Of a stretch of 48,077 bases of DNA, positions 1 to 9,335 are shown piece by piece. The stretch covers positions 1-48,077 of the forward strand of contig JBBQHC010000010.1 of assembly GCA_038323615.1 (NCBI GenBank). Direction: 5' to 3'. A program made the translations under genes and the position numbers. The notes below the pieces were generated by a model. The model did no database searches. It saw nothing but the letters and a program-made list of their open reading frames with translations, and was not told the DNA's origin. Origin of the DNA: JBBKXP01 sp038323615 (GTDB lineage: Bacteria > Pseudomonadota > Alphaproteobacteria > Rhodobacterales > Rhodobacteraceae). Positions within the stretch are counted from its first letter, which is position 1. Each line of letters opens with the position of its first letter.

Positions 1-2749
1 CCGACACACCGAGCAGGGACACATCGCGCAGGTCGATGGCGTTTTCGACAGTTGCGGCACGGGCCACACCACCCGGCACCGGGCCAGAGGGGGCGATGGC
101 CTGCTGGGTCGGTGCCGGCGCTGCGGCGGGGGCCGCAGTCGATGACGGCGCGACGACGGCAGTCTGGGCGCTGGCACGGGTCGCGCGGGTGACGACGCTG
201 CCAAAATTGCGCGGCCGATCGTCGGGGCGGCGTGACGACGCGATGGCCAGTCGGGTCGCACCGGCAACCGGGCTCACGACTTGTGGGGCGGTGGCGGCGA
301 TGGCGGCAGCGATGGCTGCGACGTCGGCAGACGGGGTCGGTGTGGGGTCTTCGACCGCTGTCGCAGCGACCTCGGGCGCAGGTTCGGGTTCGGGTTCAGG
401 TTGTGGCGCCAGACCCGCCGGACGCAATTGTGGGCGAAACCCTGCCAAGGCGTCGTCTACGGCTGGCGTTGCCACTTCGGGTTCAGCTGGGGGGGCCAAA
501 TCACCGGGCCGGACAGAGGGGCGCAACGACGCAAGCGCGACACCGCCCGAGGTTGCGGTTTCTGGTTGCGGGTCGGCAGGCAAAGTTTCCAATGCGGCAT
601 CCGGCACCGCACGTTCCTGCGGCACTATCGGCGGTTTTCCGGCGATCACCAAAGCGCCGCTGGGCGTCAAAGCCCCTTCGGGCGTCGCCTGCACAAACCC
701 GTCCACGTCACGTTCGAAAACAGTGCCGGGTGCAGGCGGCGGCGGTGGCGTCAGGGTCGGGGCATCCGGCGCCGACAGTGCCAGCCCAGGCAATTGCGTG
801 GGATCCGGGGTGGTGACTGGCTGATCGACGGCGGCGATGACGATATCGCCAGAAGATTCGGCATTGGGCAACAACGGCAAACGCGGGGCGCGTTGCCAGA
901 CGCCGGTTGTCGCATAGACCCGGTCAGCCTCGGCCGGGCTCAGAACTTCGCCACTGGCAGATGCGACCTCGCCATCCGCTGTGGCATCGGCAATGTCCGC
1001 CGCCGACTCGTCACCCATTGCGGGAACTTCGGTGGCCATATTGCCGCTGGCGTTCAGCGCGACGCCGTTGTCGGTCAGGTCAGGCACCGCTGACGGCTGC
1101 GATACGCCCGGATCGGGAATCGCCACCGGCACGACGACATCGCCCGCGGCAACAGTCGTCGTCCGCGGCGCAAACAATCGCGCCAGCCCATCGTCGGACA
1201 AGAATGCCGCCCATGCCGCAACCACGGCCAGAAACAAGAGCAGCACGGCGGTCAGGATCAGGGCCAGAAATCGCGGCTTGCGACCAACGCCAGACCCGGC
1301 GGTGGCCTTGCGTCCGCCGAAAACCGTCAGCCCTGAGGTGTCGGGCACAGCCGCTGTGGCAAGGGCGGGCTGACGCCTGGACGGAAACAGACCGCCGGTC
1401 TGGGCGGCGACCGCTGGACGCGCCAGCGACCCGATCGGCGTGGACGCCAACGCCGGGTCGGGTGCGTCGGGCAGATATGTGAGATCGGAACTGGCTGGAT
1501 CATGCAGGGCCGGTCCGGAATTGACGACCGTATCAGCCGGTTTCGCGACCTCGGACAGGCCGGTGATACGCGGCGACGCAACGGCGGCGGGCGGCACCGC
1601 GTTCAGCGGTGCTCCGGCAGTTGCCGGCGACGCGTCAAACCCGCGCGCTGCGCCGGCCAGTGACGGACCGGGCCCGCCGGGCCCAACCTGCACGGCCATC
1701 GGCGATGCAGGCCGCGTGACAGGATCGGGAACGGGGCGGCGAAACACCGGCTCTTGCCGGTCCACGCCGGCCTGGAAGACATGCCTTGGTGTCATTTTGG
1801 GGGCCACCGGCACCCGGTCCGGGTTGGCGGGCGGCGGCGGGGTGCCGGGGGGATCGGCGCGCAAGGCGCGGGCGCGTGACGAAAACTCCGGCAGCAAAGC
1901 GGCATAGCGATCCGCGTCTGACCCCGCTTTGGTGTCGCGGCGCATCGGCATCGTGACTGCGGCATCCGGGGAACGCAAAGATGCGGGCGCTGTGTCGCGG
2001 CCCACATGGGGCGCATCGCCGGGCGCGGCATGCGACACGGTTGCCAGAGATTCGTCGTCTGCCAGAGGTTCGTCGTCTGCAACGGGCTCAGCTACGGCTG
2101 CGACGGCGTCCTGCACCTGATCCGCGGGCGCAACATCATTCGCGGGTTCGGGAATCGCCGACACCAATGTGGGGTCTGGGTCAGTCGATCTGGCGGGCGG
2201 CGTCGCCACCCCCGGCAACGGCACCCGGCCAACCACAACAACCGGTGCCGCATCGCGCTGCACGTCAATTCCCGCAGCCAAGGCGGCGGCGGTCGGGCCG
2301 AAAAACACCTCGCCCTGAAAGGTGAATGGGTCAGGCACGGCGGCAAAGCAGATCGGTGCAAAGCCGTTTTCAGCGGCAAACGCCTCGGCCTCGACCAAGG
2401 TCTCGCGGGCGACAGCGGCAGCGTAGGTGCGTCCGCCGCCCCGGCTGACATCATAGGACAGATCATCAAGGCCGTAAGGCGTGGCCGCATCCAGCGCCGC
2501 AGCGACATCGTCGTCGGGAACTCGCGCCGAATCCATCGCCAGATATTTGATCTGGTCATTCGGGATCAGCAGTTTGGTCTGAAACCCTTCGGGAGCCAGC
2601 GCCAAGGCGTCCTGGCGCAGAGCAGTCAGGGCCCGGCCCAGATCGGGCGAATCAAGCGCGACCTCGCCGACAAGAAGCCATCCGTCGCTGCCGCGCTTTA
2701 GCAGGCGGATACCTTCGGAGGACAGGGACAAGCAAAAATTCGGTTTCAT
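1..2749 (-). CDS. Large bitopic membrane protein, possibly PilM/GspL-like N-terminus (3' end cut by window edge)
   Basis: About 916 residues are visible and the frame stays open to the left edge, so the C-terminus is missing. It starts at the ATG whose first base is 2749. The first ~180 residues begin MKPNFCLSLSSEGIRLL and look like a compact cytoplasmic domain. The alternation of this segment recalls PilM/GspL actin-like domains; this is inference. Then comes a long Pro/Ala-rich low-complexity linker, one hydrophobic segment at about residues 493-516, and a second Pro/Glu-rich region expected in the periplasm. The last visible residues (VENAIDLRDVSLLGV) resemble the start of a small C-terminal domain found in Rhodobacterales proteins that are often misannotated as translation initiation factor 2. 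Function unknown; an envelope or secretion scaffold is possible. It is transcribed divergently from the SIMPL gene. Confidence 0.75.
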   Translation of the reverse strand, partial: MKPNFCLSLSSEGIRLLKRGSDGWLLVGEVALDSPDLGRALTALRQDALALAPEGFQTKLLIPNDQIKYLAMDSARVPDDDVAAALDAATPYGLDDLSYDVSRGGGRTYAAAVARETLVEAEAFAAENGFAPICFAAVPDPFTFQGEVFFGPTAAALAAGIDVQRDAAPVVVVGRVPLPGVATPPARSTDPDPTLVSAIPEPANDVAPADQVQDAVAAVAEPVADDEPLADDESLATVSHAAPGDAPHVGRDTAPASLRSPDAAVTMPMRRDTKAGSDADRYAALLPEFSSRARALRADPPGTPPPPANPDRVPVAPKMTPRHVFQAGVDRQEPVFRRPVPDPVTRPASPMAVQVGPGGPGPSLAGAARGFDASPATAGAPLNAVPPAAVASPRITGLSEVAKPADTVVNSGPALHDPASSDLTYLPDAPDPALASTPIGSLARPAVAAQTGGLFPSRRQPALATAAVPDTSGLTVFGGRKATAGSGVGRKPRFLALILTAVLLLFLAVVAAWAAFLSDDGLARLFAPRTTTVAAGDVVVPVAIPDPGVSQPSAVPDLTDNGVALNASGNMATEVPAMGDESAADIADATADGEVASASGEVLSPAEADRVYATTGVWQRAPRLPLLPNAESSGDIVIAAVDQPVTTPDPTQLPGLALSAPDAPTLTPPPPPAPGTVFERDVDGFVQATPEGALTPSGALVIAGKPPIVPQERAVPDAALETLPADPQPETATSGGVALASLRPSVRPGDLAPPAEPEVATPAVDDALAGFRPQLRPAGLAPQPEPEPEPAPEVAATAVEDPTPTPSADVAAIAAAIAATAPQVVSPVAGATRLAIASSRRPDDRPRNFGSVVTRATRASAQTAVVAPSSTAAPAAAPAPTQQAIAPSGPVPGGVARAATVENAIDLRDVSLLGVS
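2043..2078 (-). repeat. Two tandem 18-bp coding repeats
   Basis: Two adjacent 18-bp units (2043-2060 and 2061-2078) differ at one base. They encode a repeated acidic ADDE(P/S)L segment in the cytoplasmic linker of the large bitopic protein. This looks like a recent in-frame duplication in a disordered region. Confidence 0.8.
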
Positions 2750-2940
2750 AAGGTGGCTTTAGCATCTTGAACAGGGCAGCGGAATGGTCCGGCGCGGTCT
2801 GACAAAGTTACAGCAGTTTCCCGCCGTGTCCAAGCAATCAGCGCCTTTTTGCACAAGAAAACCGGGGCGGGCCAAGGATCGGCTTGCGGCCTGCGTCAAA
2901 GTTTCTCACGATCTGTCAAAACCCCGAAAGGACCATTATC

Positions 2941-3675
2941 ATGTACCGCCTGCCCGTATTTCTTTTTGCCATCGCGATCGCCCTTGCCCTGCCCTTGTCG
3001 GCCAAGGCGCAAACGCCGGGCCAGACGCCGGCCCGCACCCTCTCTGTCACCGGCGAGGCCGAGGCGAGCGCCGCCCCCGACATGGCGACCGTCAATGTCG
3101 GCGTGACTGCCGAAGCCGCGACTGCCGCCGCTGCGACCGATCAGGCGAGTGCCGCGATGACCGCCATTCTGGTCAAGCTGACCACCCTTGGGATCGACCC
3201 CGCCGATGCGCAGACCAGCGGCCTGCGCCTGACGCCGCGTTACGCCACGACGGTGCTGGGCAATACCGACTATTCCACGGTGAACAGCTACAGCGCCGCC
3301 AACGACGTGCGGATCAAGGTGCGCGATTTGTCCGCCCTTGGCGCGTTGCTGAGTGGCGTCATCGGATCCGGGGCCAATACCCTGAACGGCGTTGAATTCG
3401 GCCTGCAAGACCCTGCCGCCCTGCTGGACGAGGCGCGCCTTGCCGCCGTAGCCGAGGCGCAACGGCGTGCTGCCCTCTATGCCGGGGCCGCAGGGCTGAC
3501 GCTGGGCGAGATCGTGCAACTGAACGAAAACGGCTATTCCGGCTATCAACCGCTGCAATCGGCGATGATGCGCGACGGATCGGTCAGCGAATCCCTCAGC
3601 TACGAAGTACCGGTGGCGCAGGGCCAGATCACGGTCAGCGCCAATATCGCGATGATCTACGCCTTGGCAGATTGA
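2941..3675 (+). CDS. SIMPL (DUF541) domain periplasmic protein
   Basis: 244 residues. I chose the ATG at 2941 because it follows a GAAAGGA ribosome-binding site and opens directly into a signal peptide (MYRLPVFLFAIAIALALPLS, cleavage after the AKA near residue 23). An upstream in-frame start at 2884 would bury that signal. The mature part starts with RTLSVTGEAEASAAPDMATVNVGV, typical of the SIMPL/BP26/OMP28 family, which forms oligomeric periplasmic or outer-membrane-associated assemblies of poorly known function. It is monocistronic, divergent from the large membrane protein and convergent with hflC, with a bidirectional hairpin between. Confidence 0.9.
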   Translation: MYRLPVFLFAIAIALALPLSAKAQTPGQTPARTLSVTGEAEASAAPDMATVNVGVTAEAATAAAATDQASAAMTAILVKLTTLGIDPADAQTSGLRLTPRYATTVLGNTDYSTVNSYSAANDVRIKVRDLSALGALLSGVIGSGANTLNGVEFGLQDPAALLDEARLAAVAEAQRRAALYAGAAGLTLGEIVQLNENGYSGYQPLQSAMMRDGSVSESLSYEVPVAQGQITVSANIAMIYALAD

Positions 3676-3683
3676 AACGACAA

Positions 3684-3714
3684 AGGCCCGCCCGGTTTTG
3701 CACCGGACGGGCCT
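3684..3714. terminator. Bidirectional terminator between SIMPL gene and hflC
   Basis: The arms AGGCCCG-C-CCGGT and ACCGG-A-CGGGCCT pair with one internal mismatch around a 5-nt loop (3697-3701). A short T run follows on the plus strand and a T-rich run on the minus strand. It lies exactly between two convergent genes. Confidence 0.8.
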
Positions 3715-3740
3715 GTTTGGGATGACTGGTCGGACGCGCC

Positions 3741-4619
3741 CTACTGGCTGGCGGCGCCTTGGTCAGAGCGCAGGTAGTTGAAAAACTCGCTATCCGGGCT
3801 AAGAACCATCGACGTGTTGTTCGACCGCAAGGCCCGACCATAGGCCGTCATCGAGCGATAGAATTCAAAGAATTCCGGGTCTGCGCCAAAGGCTGTCGCA
3901 AAGATACCGTTCCTTTCGGCGTCCGCCTCACCACGGGTGATGGCGGCCTGCCGGGCGGCGTCCGAGGTCAGTTCGATCACTGTCCGGTCGGCCTGTGCGC
4001 GCACTCTTTGCGCCGCTTCGTTACCGCGGGCGATCTCGTCGGCGGCTTCGCGTTCGCGTTCCGCCTTCATCCGCTCGTAAGTGGCGTTCAGGTTTTCGGG
4101 CGGTAGGTCGGTGCGTTTCAGGCGCACGTCGATGACCTGAAGGCCCAGCGCGTCGGCTTCGGCAATCGCCTCGTTGCGGATCCGCAGCATCAGGGCGGCG
4201 CGGTCCACCGACAGGATATCGTCGCTGCTGACCGTGCCCAGCACGTCGCGAATCTGGGCGCGCAGGATACCGTCAAGCCGCGACGCGGCGAATTCTTCGC
4301 CCCCGGCACCGACGGCCCGACGGAACTTTTCCACATCCGCGATGCGATAGCGGGCAAAGGCATCGACGATCAGGCGGCGGTCGTCCGACGGCGTGACCTC
4401 GAGTGCGGCGATCTCGCGGCTGAGGATCCGGTCGTCGTAACGCACGACATCCTGGATCAGCGGGATTTTGAACCCCAGCCCCGGTGCCTCTTTGACCGAA
4501 ACGATCTGGCCGAATTGCAGCACCAAAGCCTTTTCGCGCTCATCGACAATAAAGACCGACGACAGGGCTGCGGCGACCACCACGACGATTGCGGGCAGCA
4601 GATAAGTTGATTTGCGCAT
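3741..4619 (-). CDS. hflC: HflC, protease modulator (SPFH/prohibitin family)
   Basis: 292 residues, usual length for HflC. An N-terminal membrane anchor (about residues 6-24, LLPAIVVVVAAALSSVFIV) is followed by an SPFH/band-7 domain and a charged helical stretch (ERMKAEREREAADEIARGNE). A conserved C-terminal part follows (FFEFYRSMTAYGRAL). HflC with HflK forms a large inner-membrane assembly that encloses and modulates the FtsH protease; the domains face the periplasm. Its ATG shares one base with the hflK stop (TGATG), so the two are translationally coupled. Confidence 0.96.
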   Translation of the reverse strand: MRKSTYLLPAIVVVVAAALSSVFIVDEREKALVLQFGQIVSVKEAPGLGFKIPLIQDVVRYDDRILSREIAALEVTPSDDRRLIVDAFARYRIADVEKFRRAVGAGGEEFAASRLDGILRAQIRDVLGTVSSDDILSVDRAALMLRIRNEAIAEADALGLQVIDVRLKRTDLPPENLNATYERMKAEREREAADEIARGNEAAQRVRAQADRTVIELTSDAARQAAITRGEADAERNGIFATAFGADPEFFEFYRSMTAYGRALRSNNTSMVLSPDSEFFNYLRSDQGAASQ

Positions 4620-5824
4620 CAGTTCGACGCTCCTTCGGTTGATGGGGCGGTTGCTGGGTCGGTTGACAGGACGCCGGTCGAGGACGGCGCCGGTGCGCGC
4701 CGCAATTCATTCAGCGGCAGATAGGGCACGACGCCCTGCCCGCCTTGGTTTTCGTCCAGCAGGATGATGCTCACACTGCCCAAGACCTGTTCCATCGTCT
4801 CAAGATACAGACGTTTGCGAGTGACTTCGGGGGCCTTAAGGTATTCGCCCAGAACGGCGGTAAATCGGCTGGCTTCACCCGCTGCCTCGTTCACCACCTG
4901 GGCGCGATAGCCTTCGGCCTGTTCAAGCAACTGCGCGGCCTGACCGCGCGCTTCTGCCAATGCCCGGTTGGCGTAGGCGTCAGCAACGTTTTGCAGCCGG
5001 TCACGTTCCTGCGCGGCGTCCTGCACCTTGCGGAACGACGAGATGACGGATTCCGGCGGGTCGGCCTTGTCAAAGTTGACGCGGACGATGTTCACGCCGC
5101 TGTCGTAGCTGTCCAGCGTCAACTGGATCAATTCGCGCAGCCGGTCGGCAATCGCGCCGCGATCCCGGTTCAGGATCGGGGCAAGATCAGACTGGGCGAT
5201 AATCTCGCGCATCGCCGATTCCGCCACCGCCTCGATCGTCTGGGGCGGGTTGGACAGATTGAACAAATAACGGGCCGGGTCGTTGATGTTCCAGACCACC
5301 TGAAAGTCGATATCGACGATGTTCTGGTCGCCGGTCAACATCAGCCCGGCGTCTTGGCCCGAACGGCTGGTGCCGATCTCGATCGTGCGTTCGCTGGTGA
5401 CCGGCATCACCTCGGCGGTGACGAGCGGCCAAGGCGCAAAATTCAGGCCCGGATCGCCGATCGCGGAAAACTTGCCAAGGAACAGTTCGACAGACCGTTC
5501 TTCAGGCTTGACCGTGTAGAACGACGCAAGGCCCCACAGCGCGACCGCCGCAAGAGCGATCAGTCCGATGGTGCCACGCCCGAACGACGGACCACCGGCG
5601 CCAGTGCTGCCGGGGCCACGGCCACCGCCCATGATGGCGCGCAACTGTTCGCGGCCCTTGTTGACCATCTGATCAATATCGGGAATCTGCGGCCCCTCGC
5701 CGGGGCGTCGCCCGCCCCGTGGCGGCCGATCACCGTTATCGCCGCCATTGTTGCCGCCGCCGTTATTGCCGCCGCCGGCACCCTTGTTGCCACCGCCCCA
5801 AGGGCCACCACTATTTCCAGCCAT
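4619..5824 (-). CDS. hflK: HflK, FtsH protease activity modulator
   Basis: 401 residues. The first ~80 residues are a Gly/Asn-rich low-complexity region (GGGNNGGGNNGGDNGDRPP), as is usual for HflK. A transmembrane helix spans about residues 85-103 and leads into an SPFH domain beginning YTVKPEERSVELFLGKF. A helical segment AEGYRAQVVNEAAGEASRF and a Pro/Ser/Thr-rich tail follow. It acts with HflC as the FtsH-associated membrane complex. It is the first gene of the pair, 75 bp after gor on the same strand; whether gor is co-transcribed is open. Confidence 0.96.
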   Translation of the reverse strand: MAGNSGGPWGGGNKGAGGGNNGGGNNGGDNGDRPPRGGRRPGEGPQIPDIDQMVNKGREQLRAIMGGGRGPGSTGAGGPSFGRGTIGLIALAAVALWGLASFYTVKPEERSVELFLGKFSAIGDPGLNFAPWPLVTAEVMPVTSERTIEIGTSRSGQDAGLMLTGDQNIVDIDFQVVWNINDPARYLFNLSNPPQTIEAVAESAMREIIAQSDLAPILNRDRGAIADRLRELIQLTLDSYDSGVNIVRVNFDKADPPESVISSFRKVQDAAQERDRLQNVADAYANRALAEARGQAAQLLEQAEGYRAQVVNEAAGEASRFTAVLGEYLKAPEVTRKRLYLETMEQVLGSVSIILLDENQGGQGVVPYLPLNELRRAPAPSSTGVLSTDPATAPSTEGASN

Positions 5825-5898
5825 TGTCCGTCATATTCCCTGTTCTTGTCCCGCCTCTGGCGGGCTTCCATTCCAATTTGTGCGTTATCGCACCGAAA

Positions 5899-7257
5899 TC
5901 AACCCATCCGGACCGGTTCGCGCATCGTGACGATTTCTTCGGCCATCGTCGGATGCACCGCCACGGTGCGGTCAAAATCCTCTTTCGTCGCGCCCATCTT
6001 GATCGCAATACCGACCATCTGGATCATTTCGCCAGCGTTGTCCGCGACAATATGACAGCCCAGCACTTTACGGGTTTTCTGGCTGACGATCAGCTTCATC
6101 ATAACCCGGTCCTTGCGCCCGGCAAAGGCGTGGTGCATCGGCTTAAACGACGTGCAATATACAGCGATTGGTTCCTGTTCCCGCGCCGCTTCTTCGGTCA
6201 GGCCGATGGTGCCCATTTCAGGCTGGGTGAAGATCGCCGTCGGGATCAGCGCGTGATCGACCGGCGTCGGGTTGCCGTTGAACACGGTTTCGACAAACGC
6301 CATCCCCTCGCGGATCGCCACCGGGGTCAGTTGCACCCGGTCGGTCACGTCGCCGACCGCATAGATTGAAGGCACGTTGGTCTGGCTGTAATGATCGACG
6401 AGAACTTCGCCTCGCCTCCCCAGCGCGACGCCCACAGCCGCCAGCCCCATGCTTTCGGTATTGGGGGTGCGCCCGGTGGCGAAAAGCACCCTGTCGAATG
6501 TGCGTTCCTGCCCGTTGCTTGCCTTGACCCAAATGCCGCCTTCGCGCTGTTCGATGTCCAGAAGGGTCACGCCAAGATGCAGATCGACGCCGCGTTCGCG
6601 CATCTGGTCGGCGACAAACCCCCGCGCCTCGTCATCGAAACCACGCAGGATCTGCGCACCCCGATAGTACTGCGTTACCTGGACGCCAAGACCATTCAGG
6701 ATACCGGCGAATTCAGAGGCGATATAGCCGCCGCCGACGATCAGGATGGTTTTTGGCAAATGGTCGAGCAGAAAAATGTCGTCGCTGTTGATCCCAAGGT
6801 TCGCGCCCTTTTGGTCAGGCAGCACCGGGCGGCCCCCGGTGGCGACCAAAATATGCTTGGCTGACAGCGCCTTGCCGTCATCCAGTTGCACCGTATGCGG
6901 GTCTGTCAACACGGCGCGGTTGTCGTGAATAGTCACACCGGAGGTTTCCAGCATCTTGCGGTAAGCCTGTTCCAGCCGGTCCAGTTCGCTGTGCAGCGTG
7001 GTGCGAAACGTCGGCCAGTTGAAACTGCCGTCGCCAGTGTCCCAGCCATAGGCGCGGGCATCCCGCATCGCATCGGAAAAACCCGAGGCGAAAACCATCA
7101 GCTTTTTGGGCACGCAGCCCCGGATCACACAGGTGCCGCCCATCCGGGATTCTTCGGCCAGACCGACGCGCGCGCCGGTCGCCGCTGCCATCCGCGCGGC
7201 GCGTACGCCGCCCGACCCGCCGCCGATGACGAAAAGATCATAGTCGAATGTGGTCAT
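5899..7257 (-). CDS. gor: Glutathione-disulfide reductase
   Basis: 452 residues, family-typical. It reduces GSSG to GSH with NADPH as a cytoplasmic FAD homodimer. The FAD-binding motif GGGSGGVRAARMAA starts at residue 12. The redox disulfide is C43-C48 in GGTCVIRGCVPKKL. A central NAD(P) Rossmann motif (VGGGYIASEFAGIL) and the dimerisation domain with the catalytic HP pair (VAVHPTMAEE) follow. I chose the ATG at 7257 because the upstream in-frame extension to 7461 is not family-like. Dihydrolipoyl dehydrogenase or mercuric reductase is less likely because of the CVIRGC spacing and the VHPT-E C-terminus. Confidence 0.95.
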   Translation of the reverse strand: MTTFDYDLFVIGGGSGGVRAARMAAATGARVGLAEESRMGGTCVIRGCVPKKLMVFASGFSDAMRDARAYGWDTGDGSFNWPTFRTTLHSELDRLEQAYRKMLETSGVTIHDNRAVLTDPHTVQLDDGKALSAKHILVATGGRPVLPDQKGANLGINSDDIFLLDHLPKTILIVGGGYIASEFAGILNGLGVQVTQYYRGAQILRGFDDEARGFVADQMRERGVDLHLGVTLLDIEQREGGIWVKASNGQERTFDRVLFATGRTPNTESMGLAAVGVALGRRGEVLVDHYSQTNVPSIYAVGDVTDRVQLTPVAIREGMAFVETVFNGNPTPVDHALIPTAIFTQPEMGTIGLTEEAAREQEPIAVYCTSFKPMHHAFAGRKDRVMMKLIVSQKTRKVLGCHIVADNAGEMIQMVGIAIKMGATKEDFDRTVAVHPTMAEEIVTMREPVRMG

Positions 7258-7325
7258 GGTCGGCCCCGGATCAGCATGCGCGAAAGGTATGTCACAGGGG
7301 GACGCGGATGGCCAGCAGTCCGCAT

Positions 7326-8216
7326 TCAGTTCCGCTTGAACAAGGCCGCATAGCGGGGCGCGAAGTATGCCATGAAGGCCTTTACCTCGGGGCGTTTGTA
7401 GGCGGTCGGACTGGCCAGCAGCCAGCAAGTCGTGCCAGTTTCCGGGGGCAAATCGAAACATTTGACAAAGGTTTCGTTTTTCTTGCCATAGCCAGTGGGC
7501 ATACTGGCGATCCCGGTTCCCATCCGCACCGCCGTTTCCGCTGATTTCACCTCGGTACAGGTCATCACGATCTGTGCCGGGTCGATCCGCGGCAGCAGCC
7601 AGTCGGTAAACCGGGACAGGATCGCGCTATCGTAAACAATGAACTTGTGCCCTTTGAAGTGGTGTTCGCTCGTCGGCGGAGGGTATTTCGCTGCATAGCT
7701 TTGCGAGGCGAACAGTGACGATGAAAGGAACGCCAACTTACGGCAGATCAGGGTCGGATCGTCAATTGCACGGGCGTAGCGGATCGCGACATCGGCAGCA
7801 CCGCCTGCCAGATCAACCTTCTGATTGTTTGGCAAAAAGTCGAACCGAACCTCGCCGTAGCTACTGATAAAGTCCTCTAATATCGCGGAAAAACGGGGCG
7901 TGAAGGTCGCCTCGGTCGCAGTGATCCGGATTGTATGCGATGCGGTCAGCCGCACGGCGGCGTCCGAGAAATGTCCGGCAGCGTCGGCAATCGCCTCGGC
8001 TGTGGGCAACAGGGCCTGCGCCGCCGGGGTCGGTTTGAACCCACGGGTATCGCGGATGAACAGCGTCACCCCCAGCGCTTGTTCCAGCGCGTCAATCCGG
8101 CGCGCCACGGTCGGCTGGGTCATATTCAAATCTTTGGATGCGGCGAGGGTTGAGCCTGCCCGATAAACCGCGAGGAAAACACGCACATCCGACCAGTTCT
8201 GAAATCGGCTATTCAT
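7326..8216 (-). CDS. LysR-family transcriptional regulator
   Basis: 296 residues from the ATG at 8216 (MNSRFQNWSDVRVF). An N-terminal winged helix-turn-helix (about residues 10-65, AASKDLNMTQPTVARRIDALEQALG) precedes a periplasmic-binding-protein-like effector domain. An upstream in-frame start (8255) would add a Cys/Ser-rich stretch atypical of the family. It is divergent from the 73-residue ORF at 8305, and LysR proteins often control their divergent neighbour. The effector is unknown. Confidence 0.92.
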   Translation of the reverse strand: MNSRFQNWSDVRVFLAVYRAGSTLAASKDLNMTQPTVARRIDALEQALGVTLFIRDTRGFKPTPAAQALLPTAEAIADAAGHFSDAAVRLTASHTIRITATEATFTPRFSAILEDFISSYGEVRFDFLPNNQKVDLAGGAADVAIRYARAIDDPTLICRKLAFLSSSLFASQSYAAKYPPPTSEHHFKGHKFIVYDSAILSRFTDWLLPRIDPAQIVMTCTEVKSAETAVRMGTGIASMPTGYGKKNETFVKCFDLPPETGTTCWLLASPTAYKRPEVKAFMAYFAPRYAALFKRN

Positions 8217-8304
8217 TCTTGTAGAACAGCACGACACCAAAACCGATACCAGCATTTTTCAACCGTCCCTAAGCTGATCCTGACAGTCAACGGAGGACCA
8301 CGCC

Positions 8305-8526
8305 ATGACCCTGACTTTCCCGATTTTCAGCCTTTCCAACTTGTTCGGTGCGTCGCGACCGAAAACCGAGACAGCGCGGGTACCGATACTGGCGCAATCG
8401 TCGCGGGATGACGTGGCCCGCGCCGAACGCGCCGCTCTGTGTGACATCATGGATCAGCACCCCGAAGCGTTCGGCAGCGAATACGGCCTTGTCGAGATGT
8501 CGATCCGGTATCGCAGTGCGCGGTAG
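8305..8526 (+). CDS. Small hypothetical protein (73 aa), divergent from LysR regulator
   Basis: A good ribosome-binding site (CGGAGGA, 6 bases before the ATG) precedes MTLTFPIFSLSNLFGASRP. The product has a hydrophobic N-terminal third and a charged helical middle (SSRDDVARAERAALCDIMDQH). It then ends in SEYGLVEMSIRYRSAR. No known domain is recognised. The divergent promoter region with the LysR gene suggests it is the regulated target. Confidence 0.65.
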   Translation: MTLTFPIFSLSNLFGASRPKTETARVPILAQSSRDDVARAERAALCDIMDQHPEAFGSEYGLVEMSIRYRSAR

Positions 8527-8546
8527 ACCAACGTCAGGCCGGAACG

Positions 8547-9335
8547 CTAATCGGCAATATCGGTGAACAGATTGTCGGCTTCCAGAAAGTCGATCTTGGA
8601 GTGTTCGACACTGCCGACATTGACGTCGCGCACCTCGACCCGGCCATCGCCATAGCCGATCACGACCGCATCGCAAATGTCGATGAACAGTCCGTTTTCA
8701 ACGACGCCGGGGATCTGGTTCAGAACCAGCGACAACTGCCGCGGGTTGCCGATCCGATTCAGGTGCAGGTCGATGATATGGTTGCCCTCGTCAGTATGAA
8801 ACGGCGCCGCACCGTTCATCCGCAGGGTGGTGGACCGGCCCAGCACATCCATGCCGATCAGGGTTTCCTCGATCAGGGTCTTGGTGGTCTGCCAGCCGAA
8901 GGGGATCACCTCGACTGGCAGGGGGAAGGCGCCAAGACTCTCCACCTGCTTGGAAATATCGGCGATCACGACCATCTGGTCGCTGGCAGTCGCCACGATC
9001 TTTTCTTGCAACAGCGCCCCGCCACCGCCTTTGATCAGGTTCAGGTTGGCATCGTATTCGTCGGCCCCGTCGATGGTCAGGTCCAGCCAGCGGGCCTCGT
9101 CCAGACTGATCACCTCGATCCCGACGCTGCGGGCCAGTTGCGCGGTGCGGGTCGAAGTGGGCACGCCCCGGATGCGCAACCCGTCATGGCGCACCATCTC
9201 GCCCAGGACCTGCACCAGCCACGCGGCAGTGGACCCGGTGCCAAGGCCGACGCGCATTCCCGATTCGACGTAAGCGGCGGCACGTTTGGCGGCAGCGAAC
9301 TTGGCTTTGTCGATCGGTGACATTTCTGAGGGCAT
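8547..9335 (-). CDS. rpiA: Ribose-5-phosphate isomerase A
   Basis: 262 residues. It interconverts ribose 5-phosphate and ribulose 5-phosphate in the cytoplasmic pentose-phosphate pathway. Visible family motifs are the GLGTGSTAAWLV phosphate loop near the N-terminus, DGADEYDANLNLIKGGGGALLQEKI with the catalytic Asp/Glu region, and a C-terminal VENGLFIDICDAVVIG. The ATG at 9335 has a GGAG ribosome-binding site; an ATG at 9323 is an alternative. It is convergent with the small ORF at 8305. Confidence 0.96.
   Translation of the reverse strand: MPSEMSPIDKAKFAAAKRAAAYVESGMRVGLGTGSTAAWLVQVLGEMVRHDGLRIRGVPTSTRTAQLARSVGIEVISLDEARWLDLTIDGADEYDANLNLIKGGGGALLQEKIVATASDQMVVIADISKQVESLGAFPLPVEVIPFGWQTTKTLIEETLIGMDVLGRSTTLRMNGAAPFHTDEGNHIIDLHLNRIGNPRQLSLVLNQIPGVVENGLFIDICDAVVIGYGDGRVEVRDVNVGSVEHSKIDFLEADNLFTDIAD

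Noticed and set aside
281..1093. Plus-strand frames across the first 2.7 kb
   Set aside because: The minus-strand frame is open throughout, has a membrane helix and plausible domain layout; the plus frames are Ala/Gly/Arg-rich shadows.
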